From contig CAZIOT010000004.1 in the NCBI GenBank assembly GCA_964540965.1, positions 62,001 to 126,000 on the forward strand: a stretch of DNA of 64,000 nt, in the 5' to 3' direction. Of this stretch, positions 17,273 to 23,845 are shown piece after piece. Below the pieces are notes generated by a model. The model saw only the letters and a list, made by a program, of their open reading frames with translations. It was not told where the DNA came from and did not search any database. The first letter of the stretch is position 1; the number at the start of each line of letters is the position of its first letter. This stretch comes from JADYZU01 sp964540965 (GTDB lineage Bacteria > Pseudomonadota > Alphaproteobacteria > Rhodobacterales > Rhodobacteraceae). Position numbers and translations under genes: made by a program.

Positions 17273-19057
17273 TTACCCCTGGCTGGAGGTAAGCTCTACA
17301 CCATCCAGTGTGTCGCCTTCAACATGCGGCCGCAGGCCGAGCAGCGGCGCCAGCCGCCGCACCACCTCGGCCGCGACCGGCACGGCGGTCCAGCCGGCGG
17401 TGCGCCGCGGTTCCGGGCCCGAGGTCTCGACCGCCTCGTCCAGCGTCACCACCAGCACATAGCGCGGGTCTTCATAGGGAAAGAAGCCGGCGAAGGTGGT
17501 GATGTTGGCTTCGGAGGAATAGCCGCCGCGGCCGGGCTTTTCCGCGGTGCCGGTCTTGCCGGCGATCTGGTATTCCGGGATGTTGGCAAAGCTCGCCGTG
17601 CCCTCGGTGACGACGCGGCGCAGCATGTCGCGGGCCTGCTCGGCCACGGTTTCCGACAGGATGCGCTCTCCCGCCACCGGCCCGTCCTGCCGGACCAGCG
17701 TCGGCGTGACGCGGGTGCCGCCGTTGGCGATGGCCGCATAGGCCGCCGCCAGATGCAGCGACGAGACCGACAGGCCGTGGCCATAGGAAATCGTCAGCAT
17801 CGAGATTTCCGACCAGTTGCGCGGCGCAAGCGGCGCGCCGGTCGGCGCCTCGACCATTTCCAGCGGCAGGACATCGGTCAGGCCCAGCCGGGTCAGGAAT
17901 TCGCGCTGCCGTTCCGGCCCGACCATCGAGATGATCCGCGCGGTGCCGACGTTCGAGGATTCCGCAATCACATCGGACACCGTCATCGCCGGCGGCATGT
18001 GGTGGCTGTCCGAGATGCGGAACCGGCCCCAGGTCAGCGGCCCGGTCGTGTCGATCATCGTCGCGGGGTTGACGAGACCAAGCTCGAGCGCCTGCGCCAC
18101 GGCAAAGATCTTGAACACCGAGCCGAGTTCATAGACCCCCTGCAGCGCGCGATTGAACAACGGGCTGTCCGAGGGATCGCCCGAGACCAGCGGCGAGGGC
18201 CGGTTGTTGGGGTCGAAATCCGGCAGCGAGGCCATGGCGACGATTTCGCCGGTGCGGATGTCCATCAGCACGCCGGCGGCGCCCCTGGCGTTCATGATGG
18301 TCATGCCGCCGTCCAGCACCTCTTCCAGCGTGGCCTGAATGGTCAGGTCGATGGACAGGGCCAGCGGCTGGCCACCGTTGGCCGGATCGCGCAGGCGCGC
18401 ATCGAAAAAGCGTTCGACGCCGGCGACGCCGATCACCTCGGCGCTGTCGACGCCCTCGCGGCCATAGGAATAGCCGCCAAGGATGTGGCTGGCGATGGGA
18501 CCGTTGGGGTAAAGGCGCATCTCGCGCGGGCCAAACAGCAGGCCGGGTTCGCCGATGTCGTGGACCGCCTGCATCTGTTCGGGGCTGATCTGGCGGCGCA
18601 GCCACAGGAAACGGCGGTCGCCGGTGAAGTCGCGGGTCAGCCGCGCCTGATCCAGTTCAGGGAAAATCCTGTGCAGTTCCTGCGCCGCGCGCGCGGGGTT
18701 CACCATCATCTGCGGCTGGGCATAAAGCGCGTGGGTTTCGAAATTCGTCGCCAGAATCCGGCCGTTGCGGTCGGTGATGTCGGCGCGCTGGTTGATGATC
18801 GGGCTGCCGGTGGTCTCGGCCGTGGGTTCCTGCGGTTCGACCGAGGCCAGCACTGCCATCCGCCCGCCGATGGCGCAAAAGCCGGCGACAAAGGCCAGGC
18901 CCAGCAGCATCAGCCGGCTTTCGGCGCGGGCGCGGGCGCGGTCGCGCGCCTCTTCGGCCCGCTGGCGGCGGTTCTCGCGTTCGATGGACTCGGGGTTCTC
19001 GCCATACTCGCGGGCCTTGAGGATGCGGGCGAGGGGGCGCAGCGGGCGGCGGATCAC
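17273..19057 (-). CDS. ftsI: Septal peptidoglycan transpeptidase FtsI (PBP3)
   Basis: FtsI crosslinks septal peptidoglycan with FtsW. The 594-residue protein has a long, highly charged cytoplasmic N-terminus (about 48 residues rich in Arg and Glu), one membrane anchor at about 49-70, a pedestal domain, and a transpeptidase domain. The active-site serine motif is ELGSVFKIF near residue 312 (SxxK), followed by ESSNVGTAR near 367 (SxN) and AGKTGTAEK near 500 (KTG). The start is GTG at 19057, which forms a GTGA overlap with the ftsL stop. It precedes murE by 11 bp. Confidence 0.97.
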   Translation of the reverse strand: MIRRPLRPLARILKAREYGENPESIERENRRQRAEEARDRARARAESRLMLLGLAFVAGFCAIGGRMAVLASVEPQEPTAETTGSPIINQRADITDRNGRILATNFETHALYAQPQMMVNPARAAQELHRIFPELDQARLTRDFTGDRRFLWLRRQISPEQMQAVHDIGEPGLLFGPREMRLYPNGPIASHILGGYSYGREGVDSAEVIGVAGVERFFDARLRDPANGGQPLALSIDLTIQATLEEVLDGGMTIMNARGAAGVLMDIRTGEIVAMASLPDFDPNNRPSPLVSGDPSDSPLFNRALQGVYELGSVFKIFAVAQALELGLVNPATMIDTTGPLTWGRFRISDSHHMPPAMTVSDVIAESSNVGTARIISMVGPERQREFLTRLGLTDVLPLEMVEAPTGAPLAPRNWSEISMLTISYGHGLSVSSLHLAAAYAAIANGGTRVTPTLVRQDGPVAGERILSETVAEQARDMLRRVVTEGTASFANIPEYQIAGKTGTAEKPGRGGYSSEANITTFAGFFPYEDPRYVLVVTLDEAVETSGPEPRRTAGWTAVPVAAEVVRRLAPLLGLRPHVEGDTLDGVELTSSQG

Positions 19058-19417
19058 AGCGGTTCCTCTCCGTTCAGCGGGATGAAGGCGCCGTCCGACG
19101 AAATCTCGGTCGGGTCGATCAGCGGGATGTACTCGGGCAGGGGCATCGCCACCTGATCGACGCCGGCGAATGCCTCGGCCATCAGCGGCACCAGCGCCAG
19201 CCGTTCGAAGTTGAGGTTGACCAGATCACGCAGCCGGNNNNNNNNNNTAGGCCCATTCGGCGTTCAGCATGTTGATGCGGGCATGCGCCTCGCCGATCTG
19301 GCGGTTGAGGTCGCGCACCTCTTTCAGTTGCGCCTGGGTGGCATAGTTTTCTTGATAGGCCCAGAAGCCGAGGCCAAGAAAGCCAAGCCCGGTCAGCACA
19401 TAGAGCAGGCTTCTCAT
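19054..19417 (-). CDS. ftsL: Cell division protein FtsL (interrupted by assembly gap)
   Basis: FtsL is a small bitopic protein that forms the FtsQLB complex. The ATG at 19417 overlaps the rsmH stop by 4 bp. It encodes MRSLLYVLTGLGFLGLGFWA, a membrane anchor, then a coiled-coil start (YATQAQLKEVRDLNRQIG, INMLNAEWA). A run of ten Ns follows, after which RLRDLVNLNFERLALVPLM and a C-terminus ending NGEEPL and stop are seen, overlapping the ftsI GTG. With exactly ten Ns the two parts are out of frame, so the true gap must be a multiple of 3. A gap of about 15 bases would restore the usual AEWAYLNRP(D/E)RLRDL motif. Confidence 0.9.
19239..19248. other. Assembly gap (10 N) in ftsL
   Basis: Ten undetermined bases split ftsL. 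The number is likely a placeholder: a length of 9, 12 or 15 keeps the reading frame and 10 does not. Confidence 0.95.
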
Positions 19418-20394
19418 CTGCGGTCCCCCTTGAGAATCGGCATGCCCAGCGCAATGGCATCGACGTCGCGGGACGGCGCCGCGGTGCGGCGGGCGACGCG
19501 CAGCCGGGCCGAGCGCGCGCGCGGGTTTTCGGCCAGTTCCTGATCGTCGGCGCCCGCCTTGCGCAGCACGATGTCAAAGGTGGGCGCCTCGGCCGCCAGA
19601 ATCGGGGCATGGCGGCTGCCCTGCCCCTTTTGCCCGGCGCGGTCGGCCATGAAGCGCTTGGTGATGCGGTCTTCGACCGAATGGAAGGTCACCACGGCCA
19701 GAAGGCCGCCCGGCCGCAGCACCCGTTCGGCAGCCATCAGACCGCGGACCAGTTCGGTATATTCATCGTTCACCGCGATGCGGATCGCCTGAAAGCTGCG
19801 GGTCGCCGGGTGGCTTTGCCCCGGCTTCTGCCGCGGCAGGACCGATTTCACCACCTCGGCCAGTTGCAGCGTGGTGGTCAGCGGCCGCGCCGCGACGATG
19901 GCGCGGGCGATGCGGCGGGCGGCGTGTTCCTCGCCGTAAAGATACAGCAGGTCGGCCAGCCGTGCCTCGTCCATCGTGTTGACGATGTCGGCGGCGGTCC
20001 GCCCCTGACCTTCCATGCGCATGTCGAGCGGGCCGTCCTTCTGGAAGGAAAACCCGCGCTCGGGCTGGTCGATCTGCATCGAGGACACGCCAAGGTCCAG
20101 GACGACGCCATCGGCCATGCTCGCGGCATGAAGGTCGAGATCGGAAAACCGCCCCTCGACCAGATCCAGGCGGTCGCCGAATTCGCCGGCCCAGGCCTCG
20201 GCAAGGGGAAAGACCGACGGATCGCGGTCGATCGCCGTCACCCGGTCGGCGCCGGCCGCCAGCAGCGCCCGCGTATAGCCGCCAGCGCCGAAAGTGCCGT
20301 CAACCCAGTGGCCATGCACCGGCTGCACCGCGGCGATCAGCGGTCGGATCAGGACGGGGATATGCGGTTCGGCGGCGGCAGCTGCGGGCGTCAT
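19414..20394 (-). CDS. rsmH: 16S rRNA (cytosine(1402)-N4)-methyltransferase RsmH
   Basis: RsmH (MraW) methylates C1402 in the ribosomal P site using S-adenosylmethionine. The 326-residue protein shows the opening HIPVLIRPLI (family: HxPVLLxE), DGTFGAGGYTRALLAAGADR near residue 32, DLGVSSMQIDQPERGFSF near 98, GPLDMRM, and SFHSVEDRITKRFM near 235, with NPRARSARLRVARR near the end. These are all diagnostic. It follows mraZ by 4 bp and overlaps ftsL by 4 bp, the classical head of the dcw operon. Confidence 0.98.
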   Translation of the reverse strand: MTPAAAAAEPHIPVLIRPLIAAVQPVHGHWVDGTFGAGGYTRALLAAGADRVTAIDRDPSVFPLAEAWAGEFGDRLDLVEGRFSDLDLHAASMADGVVLDLGVSSMQIDQPERGFSFQKDGPLDMRMEGQGRTAADIVNTMDEARLADLLYLYGEEHAARRIARAIVAARPLTTTLQLAEVVKSVLPRQKPGQSHPATRSFQAIRIAVNDEYTELVRGLMAAERVLRPGGLLAVVTFHSVEDRITKRFMADRAGQKGQGSRHAPILAAEAPTFDIVLRKAGADDQELAENPRARSARLRVARRTAAPSRDVDAIALGMPILKGDRR

Positions 20395-20398
20395 CGCA

Positions 20399-20920
20399 TC
20401 AGCCCGTCATCTGCCAGATGTCGGTCATCGGATCGTAGCCGGGGCCAAGGTCGGCCAGTTGCGCGGCCAGGGGCGCCCGCACCTCGGCGTCATAGACCGC
20501 GGCCGGCCAGATTTCGAAACTGTCGCCAATGCCGGCAAAGACCACTTCGCCCTCGGTCAGCCCCATCTTCTCGCGCTGGGTGATGGGCAGGACGACGCGG
20601 CCGTCGCGGTCGACCTCAAGGCGGACGGTCTGGCTCAGCACGGCATATTGCGCGCGGGCCTTGCGGTCGCGGTCTTCGGCGGTGCGCGGGCGGATCGCCT
20701 GGATCGCCTGCGAGATCGCGGTAAAGGCCGCGGCCGTCATCGCGTTCAGGCGTTTGCCCTGCAGCTGCGGGCCATACTGGATATAGACTGAGGGGTTGCG
20801 GTCCTGCTCGCGGGCCTCGGCATCGCCCAGTTCAAGCACACGGCGGAATTCGGCCGGGATGGACATACGGCCCTTGCCGTCCACCCTTTGCTGATATTCG
20901 CCCGTGAAGCCCGAAAGCAC
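20399..20920 (-). CDS. mraZ: Transcriptional regulator MraZ
   Basis: MraZ is the DNA-binding regulator of the dcw operon it heads. The 173-residue protein has two SpoVT/AbrB-type swapped-hairpin units, the first with RVDGKGRMSIPAEFRRVLE near residues 12-30 and the second with LEVDRDGRVVLPITQREKM near 100-118. It starts with GTG at 20920 after GGGACGCATCCC. A 10-bp-spaced GGG array about 335 bp upstream is a candidate self-binding site. A strong hairpin with a T-tract lies between that array and the start codon. Confidence 0.96.
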   Translation of the reverse strand: MLSGFTGEYQQRVDGKGRMSIPAEFRRVLELGDAEAREQDRNPSVYIQYGPQLQGKRLNAMTAAAFTAISQAIQAIRPRTAEDRDRKARAQYAVLSQTVRLEVDRDGRVVLPITQREKMGLTEGEVVFAGIGDSFEIWPAAVYDAEVRAPLAAQLADLGPGYDPMTDIWQMTG

Positions 20921-20955
20921 GGGATGCGTCCCTTTCGTCCCCCGCCGTTGCCTTG

Positions 20956-20997
20956 AAGAGAAACGGCGGACCGAGTGCTGCCACGCTCGATCCGCCG
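20956..20997 (-). terminator. Intrinsic terminator in the mraZ leader
   Basis: Read on the minus strand, CGGCGGA, CGAG, a 10-base loop, CTCG and TCCGCCG form a long stem, directly followed by TTTCTCTT. It lies 36 bp before the mraZ GTG. It would release most leader transcripts before mraZ and leave a small RNA. Confidence 0.75.
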
Positions 20998-21226
20998 CCC
21001 TCGTCCCGTCACCGGGATTGTCCGACTGCGCGCGCCACCTGGGGGGATGTCTGCTGCCCGCGCGCCGGATCTGTCAGGCCAGGTCTGGCTGGCCTTTTCG
21101 TTATGGGCGTTCCCGCTTGGGGTCAGGAACGCGCCGGGTCGTGAGGGGGGATGCCTGTATGAACTCTGCCGATGTTTCCGCGACCGTTTTTGTTTTTTGG
21201 TCCGCGGTGCTGCCCCTTGTTGCCGG
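20956..21226 (-). ncRNA. upsM: Probable UpsM-like leader sRNA of the dcw operon
   Basis: In Rhodobacter sphaeroides the dcw operon has an unusually long 5' leader that yields the abundant sRNA UpsM, ending at an intrinsic terminator just before mraZ. The same arrangement is visible here: some 300 bp of non-coding sequence upstream of mraZ and a strong terminator at 20956-20997. The 5' end given is inferred from a possible promoter (TTGCGA at 21258-21263 and an AT-rich -10 near 21234-21240 on the minus strand). Sequence identity to UpsM could not be tested, so the name rests on position and structure. Confidence 0.55.
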
Positions 21227-21252
21227 TGAGAGCATGATTGGCATGGCACGGG

Positions 21253-21299
21253 ATGGGTCGCAACGGGAATTTGCGGGATTTCATGGGAAATGACGGGTG
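21253..21299 (+). promoter_or_regulatory. Candidate MraZ box array (five GGG boxes, 10-bp period)
   Basis: GGG occurs at 21255, 21265, 21275, 21285 and 21295, each box fitting (A/G)(T/C)GGG(A/T) or close to it: ATGGGT, ACGGGA, GCGGGA, ATGGGA, ACGGGT. A weaker box, ATGGCA, continues the phase at 21245. E. coli MraZ binds TGGGN repeats with the same 10-bp period upstream of mraZ. The boxes are read here on the strand opposite to mraZ transcription and overlap the possible -35 region of the leader. Confidence 0.7.
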
Positions 21300-21625
21300 A
21301 TTCCCGGTTCTGGCCGGTCCGGCTGCCGGGTCAGGCCGGGACGGACCGCAGAACCTAGCGGAAGGCACCTTCAGACCCACCAGATATAGTCACGCGCCGG
21401 TGATCGCCAGAATCCGCCTTTGGTCCGGTCGGCCGCCGCCGCTGTTGCGCAAACACGTCAGTCAATCACGAAGCGCGGGGATCAGACCGTGAACACAGTA
21501 TGGCACAGGTCCGAATCACAGGGAATCACCCTCGTGTGAATCGGATCGGGGGCGTTCAGGGGGGCAGAGAGTTTCAGGCGTCCGTGCCCGCCCGTTCGGG
21601 ACGGGCGCGGGCACGAACGGCGCCG

Positions 21626-21680
21626 GTAGGGTGGGCAAGCGCCCACCATGGCCGGCGCGGTGGGCGATTGCCCACCCTAC
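21626..21680. repeat. Palindromic element of two GGTGGGC hairpins
   Basis: GTAGGGTGGGC at the left end and GCCCACCCTAC at the right end form the outer arms. Inside lie two small hairpins, GGTGGGC-AAGC-GCCCACC-like and GGTGGGC-GATT-GCCCACC, so the whole can fold as one long cruciform or two stems. It lies 10 bp after the mrp stop and probably acts as its terminator. This GTAGGGTGGGC motif is a common dispersed intergenic repeat in many proteobacteria. Confidence 0.75.
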
Positions 21681-21690
21681 GCCTCGGCCC

Positions 21691-22770
21691 TCAGGCGATC
21701 CCGCCGGCCACCAGGCCGCGGGCGATCTGGCGATAGGCGGCGGCCATCGGGCCCTCGGCGGCGGCGATGGGCCGGCCGGCGTCGCCCGAAAGCCGGGTTT
21801 CAAGGTCGATGGGCAGGGCGCCCAGAAGCGGCACGCCCAGCTTCTTTGCCTCGGCGGCGACGCCGCCATGGCCGAAGATATGGCTTTCGTGCCCGCAGTT
21901 GGGGCAGATGAAGGTGGACATGTTCTCGATCAGGCCAAGGATCGGGGTTTTCAGCGTCTGGAACATGTCGATGGCCTTGCGCGCGTCAAGCAGCGCCACG
22001 TCCTGCGGGGTCGATACCACGATGGCGCCGGTCAGATGCGTCTTCTGGCACAAGGTCAGCTGCACATCGCCGGTCCCCGGCGGCAGGTCGACGATCAGCA
22101 CGTCAAGCCGGCCCCATTCCACCTGCCCCAGCATCTGCTGCAAGGCCCCCATCAGCATCGGGCCGCGCCAGACCACCGCCTTGTCGGGATCGACCATGAG
22201 GCCGATGGACATCATTGTCACGCCATGGGCCTTGAGCGGGATGATCGTCTTGCCGTCGGGACTGGCGGGGCGCTGGTTCACGCCCATCATCCGCGGCTGG
22301 CTGGGACCGTATATATCGGCGTCAAGCAGCCCGACCCGCCGTCCCTCGCGCGCCAGCGCCACCGCCAGGTTCGAGGCGACGGTCGACTTGCCGACCCCGC
22401 CCTTGCCAGAGCCCACGGCGATGATGCGGTCGACACCCGCCACCGGCTGCGGCCCGGCCTGCGGCGTCGGGTGGCGGCCGATGGTCAGGCTGGGCGGCGG
22501 CGTGGTCGCCGGCGCGCGGGCCGCCGGGCCATGCGCGGTCAGGATCACGCTGGCGCCGGTGACGCCGGGCAGCGCGCGCACCGCCGCCTCGGCCGCGGCA
22601 CGCAGCGGCTCCATCCGGCGGGCCATCTCGGGGCTGTCGGCCTCGATCACGAAGCGCACCTGGCCTGCGTCAATCGCAAGGGCGCGCACCATGTCGCGCG
22701 ACACCAGTGTGCCGCCGTCGGGCAGCGCGATCCGCGCCAGAGCCGCCAGTATGTCATCGCGATTCGCCAT
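21691..22770 (-). CDS. mrp: Mrp/NBP35 family iron-sulfur cluster carrier ATPase
   Basis: Mrp (ApbC) is a P-loop ATPase that carries and delivers Fe-S clusters in the cytoplasm. The 359-residue protein has an N-terminal DUF59-like domain (about 1-85), an Ala/Pro linker, and then the deviant Walker A VGSGKGGVGKSTVASNLA near residue 120. DADIYGPSQPRMMG follows near 150, DLPPGTGDVQLTL near 231, and the cluster-binding CxxC in FICPNCGHES near 287. The gene is alone on the minus strand, with a palindromic repeat after the stop. Confidence 0.96.
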   Translation of the reverse strand: MANRDDILAALARIALPDGGTLVSRDMVRALAIDAGQVRFVIEADSPEMARRMEPLRAAAEAAVRALPGVTGASVILTAHGPAARAPATTPPPSLTIGRHPTPQAGPQPVAGVDRIIAVGSGKGGVGKSTVASNLAVALAREGRRVGLLDADIYGPSQPRMMGVNQRPASPDGKTIIPLKAHGVTMMSIGLMVDPDKAVVWRGPMLMGALQQMLGQVEWGRLDVLIVDLPPGTGDVQLTLCQKTHLTGAIVVSTPQDVALLDARKAIDMFQTLKTPILGLIENMSTFICPNCGHESHIFGHGGVAAEAKKLGVPLLGALPIDLETRLSGDAGRPIAAAEGPMAAAYRQIARGLVAGGIA

Positions 22771-23005
22771 GGCCGCGCCTTTCCTTGGCTCACCCGCCGA
22801 TCAACCCGCGCGGGAATTTCCTGAAGGTTTAATGACACTTGCGCGGGACGATCTTCATATCCCGCCCAAGGCGCAGGCAACGTTCTGCCTGAATCGCCCA
22901 AAGGGCAAGCCCCCCGGGGCCGCTGCCGGGCATTTGTGCAGAAAGCGTGAAAAAAGGTCAGCATGGTGTATGCATTTGCTGCATGGCGGCATTGCCGAAG
23001 CATCC

Positions 23006-23033
23006 ATTGTGCAGTCGCAGCATTTGCCCCATC
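23006..23033 (+). promoter_or_regulatory. RpoH-type promoter before the DUF1127 gene
   Basis: ATTGTG (-35 like) at 23006-23011 and CCCCATCT (-10) at 23027-23034 are separated by 15 bases, resembling the sigma-32 consensus CTTGAA / CCCCAT. The DUF1127 start codon is about 60 bases downstream. In R. sphaeroides the equivalent ccaF1-ccsR operon is transcribed by RpoHI/RpoHII, which supports the call. The rest of the 321-bp gap between mrp and this gene shows nothing else I can identify. Confidence 0.6.
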
Positions 23034-23091
23034 TTCAGCCTCGACAGCGCTAACAAGAACCGGCGCAGAGCAGAGACGAAAGAGATACGAA

Positions 23092-23307
23092 ATGGCCTAC
23101 GCAACCGAAACCCGCGCCGCTGGTGGCTCTCTGATCCAGAAGATCAGCGAATTCCGCGCCCATATCGCGGACCGCTTTGCGAAGTATCAGACCTATCGCG
23201 AGACGATGAACGAGCTTGGCTCGCTGACGGACCGCGACCTGGCCGACCTGGGCCTGTCGCGTGGCGACATGCACCGTGTCGCGGTCGAAGCGGCCTACGG
23301 CAAGTAA
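23092..23307 (+). CDS. ccaF1: DUF1127 small protein, CcaF1-like
   Basis: This 71-residue protein is rich in Arg and Ala. Its C-terminal half, ELGSLTDRDLADLGLSRGDM followed by HRV, is the DUF1127 signature. In R. sphaeroides the DUF1127 protein CcaF1 is a 71-residue RNA-binding factor encoded just before the CcsR sRNAs, and it affects their maturation and turnover. The same order occurs here: the stop codon is 10 bp before the first CCTCCTCCC hairpin. ATG at 23092 is preferred to the upstream in-frame ATG at 22963, because the shorter form matches the family and follows AAAGAGAT. The symbol is given by context and length. Confidence 0.85.
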   Translation: MAYATETRAAGGSLIQKISEFRAHIADRFAKYQTYRETMNELGSLTDRDLADLGLSRGDMHRVAVEAAYGK

Positions 23308-23353
23308 TTCCCTTCGGTCCGGTTCCTCCTCCTCCCTCGAACCGGACTGATCT

Positions 23354-23431
23354 GCGACCCGTCCCCTCCTCCTCCCTCGGACGGGTCGCCAGCAGGCGGC
23401 GGCGCCACTCCTCCTCCCAGGCGCCGCCGCC
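23354..23431 (+). ncRNA. CcsR-like unit with two adjacent hairpins
   Basis: Two stem-loops stand 5 bases apart. The first has 11-bp arms (GCGACCCGTCC and its complement) around CCTCCTCCTCCCTC; the second has 12-bp GC-only arms around ACTCCTCCTCCCA. Two hairpins with CCUCCUCCC loops make one CcsR sRNA in R. sphaeroides, so this is a probable mature unit. Confidence 0.7.
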
Positions 23432-23533
23432 GCCAAGCTGCAAATCCGGGTCAAAGGCCCGGTCCGGCCGGCGCCACGCGCCCCTCGGCACCCCGATCCC
23501 GGCCCCCTACTCCTCCCTCGGGGTCCGGTGACA

Positions 23534-23600
23534 GCGCCCTGTCCTTCCTCCTCCCTCGGACGGGCGCAACTCTCAGGCGGCGGCGCCTCTCCTCCTCCCA
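23534..23600 (+). ncRNA. CcsR-like unit, second hairpin cut by gap
   Basis: A hairpin with GCGCCCTGTCC / GGACGGGCGC arms (one bulged T) is followed by the left arm and loop of a GGCGGCGGCGCC hairpin, which stops at the N run. The 53 bases ending at 23600 recur exactly after the gap at 23701-23753, showing a tandem duplication of this unit. Confidence 0.7.
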
Positions 23601-23700
23601 NNNNNNNNNNNNNNNNNNNNNNNNNNNNNNNNNNNNNNNNNNNNNNNNNNNNNNNNNNNNNNNNNNNNNNNNNNNNNNNNNNNNNNNNNNNNNNNNNNNN
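23601..23700. other. Assembly gap (100 N) in the sRNA array
   Basis: One hundred Ns, probably a placeholder, stand between two identical flanks of 53 bases. Repeated units most likely collapsed during assembly, so the number of CcsR units here is unknown. Confidence 0.95.
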
Positions 23701-23766
23701 TCCTCCTCCCTCGGACGGGCGCAACTCTCAGGCGGCGGCGCCTCTCCTCCTCCCAAGGCGCCGCCG
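23701..23766 (+). ncRNA. CcsR-like unit after the gap
   Basis: The sequence resumes inside a CCTCC loop, completes a GGACGGGCGC right arm, and then has a full hairpin with CGGCGGCGCC arms (23733-23742 and 23757-23766) around TCTCCTCCTCCCA. It duplicates the unit before the gap. Confidence 0.7.
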
Positions 23767-23845
23767 ATCCCTGCCCCCCGGATTTGCCCTTGCCGCCCGC
23801 TGCGCCCGCGACCTATGCCTGCGGGCGGGACAATCGGGGCGCAGC

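Larger units (their letters stand above)
23317..23766 (+). ncRNA. CcsR/cuckoo sRNA hairpin array (CCUCCUCCC loops)
   Basis: At least seven stem-loops follow the DUF1127 gene, each presenting a CCTCC-rich loop that is complementary to Shine-Dalgarno sequences. Arms differ from hairpin to hairpin but loops are constant: 23317-23347 (GTCCGGTT arms), 23354-23389 (GCGACCCGTCC arms), 23395-23431 (GGCGGCGGCGCC arms), 23499-23528, 23534-23567 (GCGCCC...GTCC), one cut by the N gap at 23577-23600, and 23733-23766. Conserved loops on compensating stems are the hallmark of the CcsR1-4 (cuckoo) sRNAs of Rhodobacteraceae, which are induced by oxidative stress and processed from the DUF1127 operon transcript. 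Confidence 0.85.

Noticed and set aside
19054..19417. ftsL as a frameshifted pseudogene
   Set aside because: The only frame problem is the arbitrary length of the N run. Both ends keep 4-bp overlaps with rsmH and ftsI, and family residues are intact.
23317..23766. CRISPR-like spaced repeats
   Set aside because: The repeats are not identical units with unique spacers; each is a hairpin with varied arms and a constant CCTCC loop, which fits an sRNA array.
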